A stretch of DNA of 64,000 nt, from contig CACAFC010000003.1 of the NCBI GenBank assembly GCA_902531765.1, forward strand, positions 1-64,000, read 5' to 3'. This document shows, piece after piece, positions 36,863-50,594 of this stretch (position 1 is its first letter; every line of letters starts with the position of its first letter). Both the position numbers and the translations under genes were made by a program. This stretch comes from an uncultured Pelagibacteraceae bacterium. GTDB taxonomy: Bacteria; Pseudomonadota; Alphaproteobacteria; Pelagibacterales; Pelagibacteraceae. The notes beneath the pieces are model-generated. The model was not told the DNA's origin. It worked only from the letters and a program-made list of their open reading frames with translations, and ran no database searches.

Positions 36863-37918
36863 ATGCTTAGATATTACACAAGAGTGTGTAATTTCTATTA
36901 TGGTAATCATTCAAAAAAACTAGTTAACCAAAAGAAAGCAATATCACTTAATGGGATTAAGGAAATCTCATTTGATAAAATAGAAATAATAACAAGAAAT
37001 TCAAAAAAAAAAATTTTTATTAATCAGATAAAATATCTACCTAAATTGATAAGGAAAAAAATTAATTTTGATTTAAAAAAAATTAAATCGAAAAAAAAAA
37101 ATTTCTCAAATTTAGATTTCAAAAAAATACCAAATATTTTAGGAGTATTAAACTTAACACCTGATAGTTTTTCAGATGGTGGAAAATTTAATTCAAAAAA
37201 AAAAGGAATTAATCACGCGGTACATTTACTAAACAGTGGTGCAAATTTAATTGATGTTGGTGGTGAGTCGACTCGTCCAGGATCAAAAATGATTAGAGAA
37301 AATTTAGAGTGGCAAAGAATTAATAAAATTTTGAAATTATTACTTAAGAAAAAAATACCAATATCTTTAGATACTAGAAAGTCAAAAATTATGATTAAAG
37401 GAATAAATTTAGGGGTAAAATTAATTAATGATGTTTCAGGATTAGATTTTGACCCTGAAACGTTGAATGTACTAAAAAAATACAAAATTCCATTTGTAAT
37501 TCAGCACTCACGAGGAGTTCCAGAAAATATGCAAAAAAATCCCAAATATAAAAATGAATTATTGGATATATACGATTTTTTTGAAAAAAAAATAAAACTA
37601 TTAAGATCGAAAGGTATTAAACATGATAAAATTATCCTAGATCCCGGTATAGGTTTTGGAAAAAATTTGAAACATAATATGAGTTTGATACGCAATATTT
37701 CCATTTTCCACTCTTTTGGTTTTCCAATACTTGTAGGCAATTCAAGAAAAAGATTTATTATGGAGTTATCTGGAAAAAATGACAGTAAATTTAGAAATGG
37801 TGGAACGATAGCATCATCAATATATCTTATGATGCAAGGCGTTCAAATTTTAAGAATTCATGATGTTAATGAAACAATACAAGGCATTAAGATCTTTAAG
37901 AATATAATAAATAATTAA
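36863..37918 (+). CDS. folP: dihydropteroate synthase with long N-terminal extension
   Basis: 351 residues. The DHPS core begins near residue 90: ILGVLNLTPDSFSDGG (92-107), IDVGGESTRPGS, LINDVSGLDFDP, HSRGVPENMQ and DPGIGFGK. It joins pABA and pterin pyrophosphate to make dihydropteroate. About 85 residues, very rich in Lys and Asn, precede the core; alphaproteobacterial FolP proteins often have such an extension, of unknown use. The stop shares a base with the glmM ATG. Confidence 0.93.
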   Translation: MLRYYTRVCNFYYGNHSKKLVNQKKAISLNGIKEISFDKIEIITRNSKKKIFINQIKYLPKLIRKKINFDLKKIKSKKKNFSNLDFKKIPNILGVLNLTPDSFSDGGKFNSKKKGINHAVHLLNSGANLIDVGGESTRPGSKMIRENLEWQRINKILKLLLKKKIPISLDTRKSKIMIKGINLGVKLINDVSGLDFDPETLNVLKKYKIPFVIQHSRGVPENMQKNPKYKNELLDIYDFFEKKIKLLRSKGIKHDKIILDPGIGFGKNLKHNMSLIRNISIFHSFGFPILVGNSRKRFIMELSGKNDSKFRNGGTIASSIYLMMQGVQILRIHDVNETIQGIKIFKNIINN

Positions 37919-39249
37919 TGACAAAAAAATATTTTGGTACTGATGGTATTAGGGGAGCTATTAATAGTGAAAATATTAATGGAGATATGTTTTTTAAATT
38001 TGGCTTAGCAAGTGGAACATATTTTAAATCTCAAAAAAAAAGAAAACAAACGGCAATAATTGCAAAAGATACTAGATTATCTGGATACACTTTAGAACCA
38101 GCACTCGTATCAGGATTGGCATCAGCAGGTATGCATGTATATACCTTAGGACCTTTACCCACTAATGGTTTAGCGATGCTCACAAAAGCTATGAAGGCAA
38201 ATATGGGAATTATGATTACAGCTTCTCATAATCCTCACAATGATAATGGATTAAAACTATTTGGACCTGATGGCATGAAATTATCAGACAAAATAGAAAA
38301 AAAAATCGAAAATTTAATTGATAAAAAAATCATCAAAAATCTCTCTAAGCCAGAAAAATTAGGTAGAGTAAAAAGATTAGAGACAGGTACAAATGATTAT
38401 ATCAAAATATTAAAAAAAAATTTCAGCAAAGAATTCAATTTAAGAGGTCTTAGAATTGTAATTGATTGTGCAAATGGAGCAGGGTACAAAGCTGGACCAG
38501 AATTATTAAAATCTTTGGGAGCTAAAGTGATTGCAATAGGAGTTAATCCTAATGGATTAAATATTAACAAAAACTGTGGTTCTACATTTCCTGAAAAAAT
38601 AAAATCTGCAGTTAAAAAGTATAAGGCCCATATAGGTATTTCGCTAGATGGTGATGCAGATAGGATTATTATGTGTGACGAAAAAAGTAATATCATAGAT
38701 GGTGACCAAATTATTGCTGCACTAGCAACAAGATGGCAAAATAAAAAAATGTTAAAAGGCGGGGTTGTCGGCACATTAATGTCCAATTATGGCCTTGAAA
38801 AATATTTCAAAAAAAAAGGTATTAAATTTATACGTGCTAATGTTGGTGACAGATATGTAAAAGAGGTAATGCAAAAAAATAAGTTTAATTTAGGTGGAGA
38901 GCAATCAGGACATATTATTCTAGGTAAATTTGCAACTACAGGAGATGGCTTACTTGTTGCTTTGGAGTCTTTATTTGCTCTAAGAAAGGGAAAAAGGGCC
39001 AGTGAATTTTTTGAAAATTTTAAAAAAACTCCACAATTACTTAAAAATATTGAAACAAAAAATAAAAATATAATCAACAAACCTGAAATTAAAAAATCTA
39101 TTAGACTAGCTTCAAAATTAATAAAAGGTAGTGGCAGAATTCTTGTAAGAAAATCGGGAACAGAATCAAAAATAAGAATTATGGGAGAAAGTGAAAATAA
39201 AAGACTTCTTGTAAAATGTGTTAATATAATTTTGAAAAAAATTAGATAA
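37918..39249 (+). CDS. glmM: phosphoglucosamine mutase
   Basis: A 443-residue phosphohexomutase converting glucosamine 6-phosphate to 1-phosphate for cell-wall precursors. YFGTDGIRG at the start, the phosphoserine loop TASHNPHNDNGLK (Ser near residue 102), metal site SLDGDADRI, GGEQSGHI and the C-terminal RKSGTESKIR phosphate loop are all intact. The folP-glmM-thiD-purA chain has 0-1 base spacings. Confidence 0.97.
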   Translation: MTKKYFGTDGIRGAINSENINGDMFFKFGLASGTYFKSQKKRKQTAIIAKDTRLSGYTLEPALVSGLASAGMHVYTLGPLPTNGLAMLTKAMKANMGIMITASHNPHNDNGLKLFGPDGMKLSDKIEKKIENLIDKKIIKNLSKPEKLGRVKRLETGTNDYIKILKKNFSKEFNLRGLRIVIDCANGAGYKAGPELLKSLGAKVIAIGVNPNGLNINKNCGSTFPEKIKSAVKKYKAHIGISLDGDADRIIMCDEKSNIIDGDQIIAALATRWQNKKMLKGGVVGTLMSNYGLEKYFKKKGIKFIRANVGDRYVKEVMQKNKFNLGGEQSGHIILGKFATTGDGLLVALESLFALRKGKRASEFFENFKKTPQLLKNIETKNKNIINKPEIKKSIRLASKLIKGSGRILVRKSGTESKIRIMGESENKRLLVKCVNIILKKIR

Positions 39250-39250
39250 T

Positions 39251-42245
<2,995 letters not shown>

Positions 42246-42285
42246 AAACAGTTTATCTAATTAATAATAAAAATTTTTCAATGTT

Positions 42286-43266
42286 TTATTTACCCATATT
42301 TCTGAGTGTTTTTAGTATTATTTCAAGTTCATTTGGTAAAATTGAGTTAAAAATCATTTGTTTATTTTTTTTTGGATGAATAAAGCCCAAGGTTTTGGCA
42401 TGTAAAAATTGCCTATTTAATTTAATTAGAATTTTTTCTAATGATTGTTCTATATCTTTAAACTTTTTAAATCTTTTCTTATATTTATCATCACCAACTA
42501 TACTGTTTCCCAAATAATTCATATGAACTCTTATTTGGTGAGTTCGACCTGTTTCTAATTTACACTCTAACAAACTAAAAGTTGGTATATTTTTATTTTC
42601 AAAAATTTCTAAAGTTTTGTAGTTTGTAATTGCTTTTTTTCCTTTGCTGTTACTAACCTCCATCATTTGTCTATTTTTTGAGCTTCTTGTAATAAAAGTT
42701 TCTATTTTACCTTTAGATGGTCTAACCTTGCCCCAGATAAGTAATTGGTAAACTCTTTGGATTGTGTGTTTATTAAATTGATTAGAGAGGTGTTCATGAG
42801 TTTGATTATTTTTTGCAATTACAATCAATCCAGATGTATTTTTATCAATTCTATGTACTATTCCAGGTCTTAGTTCACCCCCAATATTAGAGAAAGAATT
42901 ATTGCTATAATTCATAAGTGCATTTACGATTGTATTATCAAAATTACCTGCACCAGGATGCATTACTATTCCAGAAGGTTTGTTTAAAACAATTAAATCT
43001 TTATCCTCAAATACTATATCTAAATTAAACTTGTAAGGTTTTAAGGAAGCTTTTTTTGGTTCAGGTATGACTAATTTTATTTCATCATTAAAAAAAATTT
43101 TTTTTGATGGATCAGTTATTACCTTGTTATTTATTCTTAACTTATTATCTTGAATAAGATTTTTTATTCTTGTTCGACTAATAATATTCTCTCTCTTTTT
43201 AATGAAAATATCAACACGGAGTTCATTTTCGGTCTTATCAACTGTCAAATTTATTTTTTTTTCCAT
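42286..43266 (-). CDS. rluD: ribosomal large subunit pseudouridine synthase RluD/RluC family
   Basis: A 326-residue enzyme with an N-terminal S4 domain (about 15-75: RVDIFIKK and LIQDNKLRINNKVI) and the RluA-type catalytic domain. The active-site Asp is in GIVHRIDKNTSGL (about residues 133-145). LNKPSGIVMHPGAG and TGRTHQIRVHM are further family blocks. It modifies helix 69 of 23S rRNA if RluD. The rluD-rpoH neighbourhood is conserved in alphaproteobacteria. Confidence 0.92.
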   Translation of the reverse strand: MEKKINLTVDKTENELRVDIFIKKRENIISRTRIKNLIQDNKLRINNKVITDPSKKIFFNDEIKLVIPEPKKASLKPYKFNLDIVFEDKDLIVLNKPSGIVMHPGAGNFDNTIVNALMNYSNNSFSNIGGELRPGIVHRIDKNTSGLIVIAKNNQTHEHLSNQFNKHTIQRVYQLLIWGKVRPSKGKIETFITRSSKNRQMMEVSNSKGKKAITNYKTLEIFENKNIPTFSLLECKLETGRTHQIRVHMNYLGNSIVGDDKYKKRFKKFKDIEQSLEKILIKLNRQFLHAKTLGFIHPKKNKQMIFNSILPNELEIILKTLRNMGK

Positions 43267-43289
43267 AAAATGATATATTAATATGATAT

Positions 43290-43366
43290 GCGCTTGTAGC
43301 TCAACTGGATAGAGCGCCTGACTTCGGATCAGGAGGTTCTGGGTTCGACTCCTAGCAGGCGCACCA
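43290..43366 (+). tRNA. tRNA-Arg (TCG)
   Basis: A 77-base cloverleaf starting GCGCTTGTAGCTCAACTGGA and ending with an encoded CCA. The anticodon stem CCTGA/TCAGG encloses loop CTTCGGA, giving anticodon TCG. Acceptor GCGCTTG does not pair perfectly with the 3' AGGCGC strand at its inner end, but the T arm GGTTC-GACTC and D arm are regular. It lies between the start of rluD (divergent) and the end of the ABC permease (convergent). Confidence 0.94.
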
Positions 43367-43367
43367 A

Positions 43368-44159
43368 TTATTCACCCATATTTATTAAAGTCCCTTTTAT
43401 TCTTGCCCTTAAAAAAGATAGATAAAACAGCCCTATTCCAAAAATTAAATAAACTAAATTTAATAAATAAGCTTGTTTTATATTTTCGTAATCTACAAGA
43501 CCATTTATTAAAATATTTCTGGTTTCATCAAAAATGTAAACTAATGGCAGTCCCTTTGCAATTACTTGGAAAAATTCAGGAAGGATTTCTATTGGATAGT
43601 AGATACAGCCTAATGGAGCAAGTAAAAATAATGATGACCAAGCTATATTTTCAAAGGATGGTCCGTATCTCATTAAACCTGAGCTCACAAATAAACCTAG
43701 TGTAATCCCAAATATGTATAAACTTAAAAATAATATAAAGAGTGGAAAACCTAATTTTAAAATTGAAACTCCAAACAATGGAGAAGTTAAAATAATTGCG
43801 GGTACTAGACCGATTAATGTCCTTATCAAAGCAGTAAATATTAAAGATATAATTATTTCTTTCAGCTTCAATGGAGCAATAAATAAATTCGTAAAATTTC
43901 TACTCCAGATTTCCTCTAAAAAAAGCATATTAAAACTTATACTAGATCTAAAAAGAATGTCGTAAAGAATTGCGCATGTAAGAATTATTCCAAGCGTATT
44001 ATTGTAATAATCACTATAAATTGAAAAAAATTTAGAAATAAATCCCCAAAGAATAATTTGTATTGTTGGCCAATAAATTAAATCCAAAACTCTTGGTAAA
44101 GAACTTTTGATGAGATAAAAATGTCTCAAAAAAAGTCCATACATTTTGTTTAGATTCAT
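43368..44159 (-). CDS. ABC-2 type transporter permease
   Basis: A 263-residue membrane protein with six hydrophobic segments and a cytoplasmic N-terminus. LPRVLDLIYWPTIQIILWGF and the later APLGCIYYPIEILPEFFQVIAKGLPLVYIFD match the ABC-2 permease pattern (the latter is the typical membrane-re-entrant loop with Pro residues). It pairs with the ATPase gene that overlaps it by four bases (ATGA). The exported compound is unknown; related pairs export drugs or glycolipids. Confidence 0.87.
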   Translation of the reverse strand: MNLNKMYGLFLRHFYLIKSSLPRVLDLIYWPTIQIILWGFISKFFSIYSDYYNNTLGIILTCAILYDILFRSSISFNMLFLEEIWSRNFTNLFIAPLKLKEIIISLIFTALIRTLIGLVPAIILTSPLFGVSILKLGFPLFILFLSLYIFGITLGLFVSSGLMRYGPSFENIAWSSLFLLAPLGCIYYPIEILPEFFQVIAKGLPLVYIFDETRNILINGLVDYENIKQAYLLNLVYLIFGIGLFYLSFLRARIKGTLINMGE

Positions 44160-44884
44160 ATTAAATCTCTTGTAAGTTTTAAAAAAACTTCCTCCATGTT
44201 TCTCCTTCCATGTTTTTTAATTAATTCGCCAGGAGTTCCTTGATCAATAATAGATCCTTTATTCATCATTAGAACTGAAGAACATAATCTCTCAACTTCT
44301 GCCATGTTATGCGAAGCAAGCAGAATAGAAGTTTTTTTTTCTTTTTGGTATTCCTCTAAAAAACTTCTAACAAAATCTCCTGTTTCAGGATCTAGAGATG
44401 CAGTTGGTTCATCAAGAAGAAGAACTGATGGATCATTAATTATAGATTTAGCTAGACTGACTCTATTTTTTTGACCAGAGGAAAGTTCTCCTGTTATTTT
44501 ATTAATAAATTCATTAAGTCTTAATTTTTCACAAAGATAATCAATTTTAATTCTAAGTTTTTTTACATCATAAAGTCTTCCATAAACTTCAAGATTTTGC
44601 TTTACAGTTAATTTTTTTGGTAACTCAATATATGGTGAAATAAAATTTAATTCGTTTAATAATTCAACTCTTTGTTTTTCAATTTCAATACCATTTATAA
44701 GAACTTTCCCTTTAGTAGGCTTTAGTAAACCAAGAATCATACCTATTGTTGTAGTTTTACCACATCCGTTAGGTCCAAGAATTCCAATGATTTCATTTTC
44801 ATTTACTTTAAAAGAAATATTTCGAACAGCTTCTTTTGAGTCATAAGTTTTTGATAAATCAATTATTTCAAGAGGAATAGTCAT
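44156..44884 (-). CDS. ABC transporter ATP-binding protein
   Basis: A 242-residue ATPase. Walker A GPNGCGKTTT (about 37-46), Q-loop near FISPYIELP, signature LSSGQKNRVSLA, Walker B VLLLDEPTASLDP and switch His in LLASHNMAE are all intact. The short form without a C-terminal extension is of the drug/ABC-2 export type. Overlaps the permease (4 bases) and shares a base with the tsaC stop. Confidence 0.93.
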   Translation of the reverse strand: MTIPLEIIDLSKTYDSKEAVRNISFKVNENEIIGILGPNGCGKTTTIGMILGLLKPTKGKVLINGIEIEKQRVELLNELNFISPYIELPKKLTVKQNLEVYGRLYDVKKLRIKIDYLCEKLRLNEFINKITGELSSGQKNRVSLAKSIINDPSVLLLDEPTASLDPETGDFVRSFLEEYQKEKKTSILLASHNMAEVERLCSSVLMMNKGSIIDQGTPGELIKKHGRRNMEEVFLKLTRDLI

Positions 44885-45816
44885 TAAAATTTTGAAGCTC
44901 TTAATAATCTATCGTTAATAGTTTTGCCGATTCCTATATTTGGGATTTTGTCTACAGCTATAGATTTGTAATTATCTTTTTTTATCTTTCTTAAAATTGT
45001 GTAGAGGTTTTTTGCAGCTTCTTTTAAATTGCCCTTTTTTGATAAAAAATAATAGTTTGTTTTGTTAATCTTATTTTTCTTAATTAGTAAAAAAGCCTCA
45101 TCTTTTTTTATTTTTTTAAAATTAAGTCTGATTGGGATTCCAGGTGAATAATGAATTCTTAATTGTCCAGGAGCTGAAATCTTGGAAGGATTTATATTTA
45201 TTAAAATTTTTTTCTTTAATATTTTTTGGAGAGTTTCAACTTCTAAACCACCTAATCTTAAAATTTTTGGTTTTTTTCTTAGATCAATAATTGTAGACTC
45301 AATCCCAACCGAAGATCTTCCTCCTTCAAGTATATACTTAATTTTTTTTCCAAAATCGTCCTTTACATCTGAAGAAGTTACCGCACTAACTCTTGAAGAA
45401 ATATTAGCACTAGGTGCTGCAATAGGAAATTTCAAATGTTTTAACAGAATTCTTGCTACTGGATGTTTTGGAAATCTCACAGCAAGAGTGTTCTTTTTAT
45501 TATTTGCAATTTTCGAAATTTTTGATTTTTTTTTTTGATTTAAGATGAATGTTATTGGCCCAGGACAAAATTTTTTATATAATCTTAAAAAATCAACATT
45601 TAGATCGCAATCATCTTTTAATTTTTTTAAATCATAATAATGAATAATCAAAGGGTTATTCATTGGTCTTTTTTTTAATCTAAATATTTTTTTACACGCT
45701 GTATCAGAATATGCATTCCCAGCTATTCCATAAACAGTTTCGGTTGGTATAGCAACACACTCTCTTTTATTTAAGAGATTCCTCGCTTTTTTAATATTTG
45801 CAAGATTAATTTTCAT
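44884..45816 (-). CDS. threonylcarbamoyl-AMP synthase (Sua5/TsaC family)
   Basis: A 310-residue protein. The N-terminal ~200 residues are the YrdC-like domain: AIPTETVYGIAGNA, KRPMNNPLIIHY, PGPITFIL, AVRFPKHPVAR and APSANISSRVS; the C-terminal ~100 residues include the Sua5 linker APGQLRIHYSPGIP and the Sua5 domain. It makes the activated carbonyl for t6A37 of tRNAs. The two-domain length marks it as Sua5-type rather than the short TsaC. Confidence 0.93.
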   Translation of the reverse strand: MKINLANIKKARNLLNKRECVAIPTETVYGIAGNAYSDTACKKIFRLKKRPMNNPLIIHYYDLKKLKDDCDLNVDFLRLYKKFCPGPITFILNQKKKSKISKIANNKKNTLAVRFPKHPVARILLKHLKFPIAAPSANISSRVSAVTSSDVKDDFGKKIKYILEGGRSSVGIESTIIDLRKKPKILRLGGLEVETLQKILKKKILININPSKISAPGQLRIHYSPGIPIRLNFKKIKKDEAFLLIKKNKINKTNYYFLSKKGNLKEAAKNLYTILRKIKKDNYKSIAVDKIPNIGIGKTINDRLLRASKF

Positions 45817-45836
45817 GTATTATTTGAGAGTATTAT

Positions 45837-46073
45837 ATGAAAGATAAAAATTTACCAAATGATTATAATTCATTATCTCTTGAAGAATTAACCACTGAGG
45901 CAAATAAGATGATTGAAGAATTGGAAAATCAAAAGGATTTAGGAAACTCTTTAGACAAGTATCAAGATTTAATTAAACTCAATAATATAATTGAGAAAAA
46001 ATTTCAAAAGAATATCAAAGAAATAAATGAGAAAACAAAAGAAAACATATCCAAGATTAATCAAAAAAAATAA
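45837..46073 (+). CDS. xseB: exodeoxyribonuclease VII small subunit
   Basis: A 78-residue, helical, highly charged protein. SLEELTTEANKMIEELENQ and the middle SLDKYQDLIKLNNIIEKKF follow the XseB pattern (two long helices). It is the small subunit of the single-strand exonuclease VII. The stop and the ispA ATG share one base, which matches the conserved xseB-ispA-dxs order. xseA is not in the window. Confidence 0.85.
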   Translation: MKDKNLPNDYNSLSLEELTTEANKMIEELENQKDLGNSLDKYQDLIKLNNIIEKKFQKNIKEINEKTKENISKINQKK

Positions 46074-46945
46074 TGCAAAGAAAATTAAATAAAATTGCAA
46101 AAGATACAAATTTGTTTTTAAGAAGATTTATTGCTAAACAAAAAAAATCAAATTTAATAGTTGCAATGAAATATGGTCTTTTTTCTGGAGGAAAAAAAAT
46201 AAGATCAAAAATTTTAATTGATGTTGGGTTTCTATTTAAGTTAGATTATAAAACTCTGATCGCTATTGGTGCTGCAGTTGAATGTATTCATGCGTATTCA
46301 TTAATACATGACGATTTACCATGTATGGATGATGACTCTATAAGAAGAGGTAAACCATCAGCGCATATTAAATTTGGAGAGGCTACAGCAGTTTTAGCTG
46401 GAAATTCACTTTTAACAATGGCATTTGAAATTTTAAGTCATAAGGACTTAAAAATTAGTGAAAAAATTAAGATTGATTTAATTAATAAAATTTCTGAAAG
46501 CTCGGGTCATCTTGGAATAGCAGGAGGACAGTATTTAGATTTGAATTATGAACGTAAGAAAATTTCTCAAAATAAGATTGAAGAAATGGAAATTAAAAAA
46601 ACTGGAAAACTTTTTAGTTTTTGTTGTACAGCACCCTTGATAATTAAGAAAAAAAGCAAAAATGATATTAAGAAATTTGAAAATATTGGTGCTGACATAG
46701 GTTTGTTGTTTCAAGTTGCTGATGATTTGATTGATTATAAAGGAAGTTTGCTTGTTGCAGGAAAAAAAACTGGTAAGGATAAAAAAAAAGGAAAAGCAAC
46801 TCTAATTAGTTTACTAGGATACAAAAATACTATTAAATATGCTGATAATTTGATTTTAAAAATTAATGGTAAATTAAAAAGATATGGATCTAAATCAAGA
46901 AATTTATTTGAAACATTAAATTATATTTTGAATAGAAACAAATGA
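46073..46945 (+). CDS. ispA: geranyl/farnesyl diphosphate synthase
   Basis: A 290-residue all-helical prenyltransferase. The first aspartate-rich motif is [19 protein letters not shown] (DDxxxxD, near residue 80) and the second is [18 protein letters not shown] and AGGQYLD are also conserved. It condenses IPP with DMAPP/GPP to farnesyl diphosphate. It overlaps dxs by four bases. Confidence 0.94.
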   Translation: MQRKLNKIAKDTNLFLRRFIAKQKKSNLIVAMKYGLFSGGKKIRSKILIDVGFLFKLDYKTLIAIGAAVECIHAYSLIHDDLPCMDDDSIRRGKPSAHIKFGEATAVLAGNSLLTMAFEILSHKDLKISEKIKIDLINKISESSGHLGIAGGQYLDLNYERKKISQNKIEEMEIKKTGKLFSFCCTAPLIIKKKSKNDIKKFENIGADIGLLFQVADDLIDYKGSLLVAGKKTGKDKKKGKATLISLLGYKNTIKYADNLILKINGKLKRYGSKSRNLFETLNYILNRNK

Positions 46946-48855
46946 AAAAGAAATATGAACTGTTAGATAAGATTAATTTTCCATCGGATTTAAAAAAAAT
47001 ACCTGAGTCAAAATTACAAAAAGTTGCTGATGAATTAAGAGATGAAATGATTGATGCCGTGTCAGTAACTGGTGGACATCTTGGGGCAAGTCTCGGAGTG
47101 GTAGAATTAACTGTTGCTTTACATTATGTCTTTAATACACCAAATGATAAATTAATCTGGGATGTGAGTCATCAGTGTTATCCACATAAAATTTTAACTG
47201 GCAGAAAAGATAGAATAAGAACTTTAAGACAAGGAAATGGTCTTTCTGGTTTTACAAAAAGATCTGAAAGTGAATACGATCCATTTGGTGCTGCGCACAG
47301 TTCAACATCAATCTCATCAGCACTAGGTATAGCAGAAGCAAATAAACTGTCTAATAAATCAGACAATGTAATTGCAGTAATTGGTGACGGCGCAATTAGC
47401 GCAGGAATGGCTTATGAAGCTATGAATAATGCTGGTGCCTCAAAAACTAAGATGATCGTAATTCTAAATGATAATGATATGTCGATTGCTCGACCAGTAG
47501 GAGCAATGAGTACTTATTTAGCAAAAATTTTTTCGGGAAAAATTTATTTTAGTTTAAGAGAGACTATTAAATTAATAATGTCAGCCTTTTCAAAAAGGTT
47601 TAGTGCAAAGGCTGGTAAAGCAGAAGATTTACTTAGATCTGCTGTTACAGGTGGAACTTTGTTCAGTTCACTTGGATTTTATTACATTGGTCCAATAGAT
47701 GGCCATGATTTAAATTCATTAATTCCAATTTTAAAAAATGCGAGAGATTCTAAGCATAAAGGACCAATTTTAATTCACATTAAATCGAAAAAAGGAAAAG
47801 GTTATACTTTTGCTGAGGAGGCAAAGGACAATTATCATGGAGTATCAAAGTTTAATGTCAAAACTGGTGAGCAACTAAAGGGTACAAGTAAATTACCATC
47901 ATATACAAAGGTTTTTGCAAACACCTTAATTCAACATGCCAAAAAGGACAGTAAAATTGTAGCTATTACTGCTGCTATGCCTGATGGCACTGGTCTAGAT
48001 ATTTTTCGCAAAGAATTTCCAGATAGGACTTTTGATGTTGGGATTGCAGAGCAACATGCAGTTACATTTGCTGCAGGTTTAGCTACTGAAAACTTTAAAC
48101 CCTACGCAGCTATTTATTCCACATTTCTTCAAAGAGCTTATGATCAAGTAGTTCACGATGTAGCAATTCAAAGTTTACCTGTTAGATTTGCAATAGATAG
48201 AGCAGGACTTGTTGGAGCTGACGGACCAACACATGCTGGTAGTTTTGATACAACATATTTAACCACTTTACCAAATTTTATTGTCATGGCAGCAAGTGAT
48301 GAAGCTGAGCTAGTAAGAATGGTAAATACTTCAACCGAAATCAATGATAGACCTTGTGCATTCAGGTACCCAAGAGGAACAGGATTAGGTTCAACTCTTC
48401 CATCAATAACTGAAAAAATTGAGATAGGAAAATCAAAAATTATCAAAGAAGGAAAAAAATTAGCGATCTTAAATTTTGGAGCAAGATTGAGTGAGACTTT
48501 GAAGGCTGCAGAAAATTTATTAAAAAAAGGTGTGCCAATAACAGTTGTTGATGCTAGATTTGCAAAACCTCTAGATGAAAATCTCATTTGGCAATTAGCT
48601 ACAACTCATGAAGCAATTATGACAATTGAAGAGGGTTCAATTGGTGGTTTCGGATCTCATGTGGTGAATTTTTTGACAAAAAAAGGTTTAATGGACTCTA
48701 ATTTAAAATTTAGATCATTAACATTACCAGATATTTTTATTGATCAAGATACTCCAGACAAAATGTATAAAGTGGCAAATCTTGATTCAGTTTCAATTGA
48801 GGAAAAAGTTTTAGATTTATTAAATTCCAATATAGTTTTGAAAAAACAAAATTAA
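46942..48855 (+). CDS. dxs: 1-deoxy-D-xylulose-5-phosphate synthase
   Basis: A 637-residue thiamine-diphosphate enzyme, first step of the MEP isoprenoid path. [21 protein letters not shown], the ThDP motif [41 protein letters not shown] and [18 protein letters not shown] are full and intact. Its stop overlaps the convergent aroC stop by four bases. Confidence 0.98.
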   Translation: MKKKYELLDKINFPSDLKKIPESKLQKVADELRDEMIDAVSVTGGHLGASLGVVELTVALHYVFNTPNDKLIWDVSHQCYPHKILTGRKDRIRTLRQGNGLSGFTKRSESEYDPFGAAHSSTSISSALGIAEANKLSNKSDNVIAVIGDGAISAGMAYEAMNNAGASKTKMIVILNDNDMSIARPVGAMSTYLAKIFSGKIYFSLRETIKLIMSAFSKRFSAKAGKAEDLLRSAVTGGTLFSSLGFYYIGPIDGHDLNSLIPILKNARDSKHKGPILIHIKSKKGKGYTFAEEAKDNYHGVSKFNVKTGEQLKGTSKLPSYTKVFANTLIQHAKKDSKIVAITAAMPDGTGLDIFRKEFPDRTFDVGIAEQHAVTFAAGLATENFKPYAAIYSTFLQRAYDQVVHDVAIQSLPVRFAIDRAGLVGADGPTHAGSFDTTYLTTLPNFIVMAASDEAELVRMVNTSTEINDRPCAFRYPRGTGLGSTLPSITEKIEIGKSKIIKEGKKLAILNFGARLSETLKAAENLLKKGVPITVVDARFAKPLDENLIWQLATTHEAIMTIEEGSIGGFGSHVVNFLTKKGLMDSNLKFRSLTLPDIFIDQDTPDKMYKVANLDSVSIEEKVLDLLNSNIVLKKQN

Positions 48856-49934
48856 CTACACTGAGCTTTGTGTAGAAGATAATGATCTAATAAAACGCAA
48901 GATAACATTGCTTCACCCACTGGCACAGCTCTAATACCCACACATGGATCATGTCTGCCTTTTACTGAAATACTAGTATTCTTTCCAAACTTATTAATTG
49001 TTTTTCTACTTTTTAAAATTGATGACGTTGGTTTTACAGCAAAAGAAACAATTATTTCTTGACCTGAAGAAATACCTCCTAGAATACCTCCAGCATTATT
49101 AGATTTAAATTTTGTTTTTTTTCTATTTTGAGAAATTTCATCTGAATTCTCCTCACCAGATAATTGCGCTGAGTTCATACCTGAGCCAATATTAACTCCT
49201 TTTACAGCATTTATACTCATCATTGCTGATGCTATGTCAGAATCTAATTTTGAGTATATAGGTGCGCCTAATCCAGCAGGAATACCGTTCGCTCTTACTT
49301 CAATTATTGCTCCACATGACGATCCAGCTTTTCTGATACTTAACAAGTATTTTTCCCAAATTTTTAACATTGATTTATCTGGGCAAAAAAATGGATTTTT
49401 AGAAATTATTTTATCATCCCATTTATTAGTATCACATCCTAATATTCCAAGTTGGGTAACAGCTCCAGTGATTTTAAATTTTTTTCCTAATTTATTTTCT
49501 AAAACTTTTTTTGCTACAGCACCTGCTGCAACTCTTGCAGCTGTTTCTCTTGCAGATGATCTACCACCACCTCTGTAGTCTCTTATTCCATACTTTTTAA
49601 AATATGTGAAATCAGCATGTCCTGGTCTAAATTTATCTTTGATATCATTATAATCCTTTGAACGCATATCTTCATTGTAAATTATCAATGATATTGGTGT
49701 CCCAGTCGTTTTTCCCTCAAAAACTCCTGAAAGAATTTGAACCTTGTCACTCTCCTTTCTTTGAGTAGTAAACTTTGATTGCCCAGGTTTCCGTTTGTTT
49801 AATTCTTTTTGAATATCGGCTTCTTTTAATGGTATTAATGGTGGACACCCATCGATAACACACCCTAAAGCTGGACCATGGGATTCTCCCCAAGTTGTAA
49901 AACGAAAAGACTTTCCAAAAGTATTAAATGACAT
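48852..49934 (-). CDS. aroC: chorismate synthase
   Basis: A 360-residue FMN-dependent enzyme, last step of the shikimate path. [23 protein letters not shown] (11-33), [29 protein letters not shown], and the C-terminal [18 protein letters not shown] are the family signatures. Standard length. It has a divergent 33-base spacer with pdxH. Confidence 0.98.
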   Translation of the reverse strand: MSFNTFGKSFRFTTWGESHGPALGCVIDGCPPLIPLKEADIQKELNKRKPGQSKFTTQRKESDKVQILSGVFEGKTTGTPISLIIYNEDMRSKDYNDIKDKFRPGHADFTYFKKYGIRDYRGGGRSSARETAARVAAGAVAKKVLENKLGKKFKITGAVTQLGILGCDTNKWDDKIISKNPFFCPDKSMLKIWEKYLLSIRKAGSSCGAIIEVRANGIPAGLGAPIYSKLDSDIASAMMSINAVKGVNIGSGMNSAQLSGEENSDEISQNRKKTKFKSNNAGGILGGISSGQEIIVSFAVKPTSSILKSRKTINKFGKNTSISVKGRHDPCVGIRAVPVGEAMLSCVLLDHYLLHKAQCS

Positions 49935-49967
49935 TATTTATATTGTATAGATTATTTTGTTAAAATT

Positions 49968-50594
49968 ATGAATCAAAAAAACTCACTTGGGCTTAATAAA
50001 TGCTTTTTAGATCTTGATAATCCATTTCAACTATTTCAAAGATGGTTTGAGGAGGCTAAAAAAAAAGAAATTAATGATCCTAATGCTTTAGCACTTGGTA
50101 CAGCAAATAAAGAGGGTATTCCCTCAGTAAGAATGGTTCTGCTCAAAGGTCATAGTGAAAAAGGATTTGTTTTTTATACAAATTTAAACAGTCAGAAAGG
50201 TAATGAAATTAAAGAAAACCCGAATGCTACAATGTGCTTTCATTGGAAAAGTTTACTAAGACAAATAAGGATAGTTGGAACATTGAAACAAGTAGATGAT
50301 CAAACTGCTGATGAGTACTATAACTCAAGAGCATATGATAGCAGAATAGGTGCTTGGGCCTCAAAACAAAGTAGTATTCTCCATTCTAGAGATGAACTTT
50401 TAGATGCTTTAGAGAATTATAAAAAAAAATATAATGACAAAGATAATGTACCTAGACCAAGCCATTGGTCTGGTTGGAATTTAACACCTTCCACAATTGA
50501 ATTTTGGTTAGATGGAGATAACAGAATACATGAAAGATTAAAGTATTCTTTAGATAAAAATGGTAGTTGGACAAAAAGTCTTTTAAGTCCTTAA
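49968..50594 (+). CDS. pdxH: pyridoxine/pyridoxamine 5'-phosphate oxidase
   Basis: A 208-residue FMN enzyme making pyridoxal phosphate. ALGTANKEGIPSVRMVLLKG (44-63), FYTNLNSQKGNEIKENP, FHWKSLLRQIRIVG and the C-terminal FWLDGDNRIHERLKY (with RIHDR-type site as RIHER) are diagnostic. Normal length. It converges with ispB, overlapping by four bases. Confidence 0.96.
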   Translation: MNQKNSLGLNKCFLDLDNPFQLFQRWFEEAKKKEINDPNALALGTANKEGIPSVRMVLLKGHSEKGFVFYTNLNSQKGNEIKENPNATMCFHWKSLLRQIRIVGTLKQVDDQTADEYYNSRAYDSRIGAWASKQSSILHSRDELLDALENYKKKYNDKDNVPRPSHWSGWNLTPSTIEFWLDGDNRIHERLKYSLDKNGSWTKSLLSP

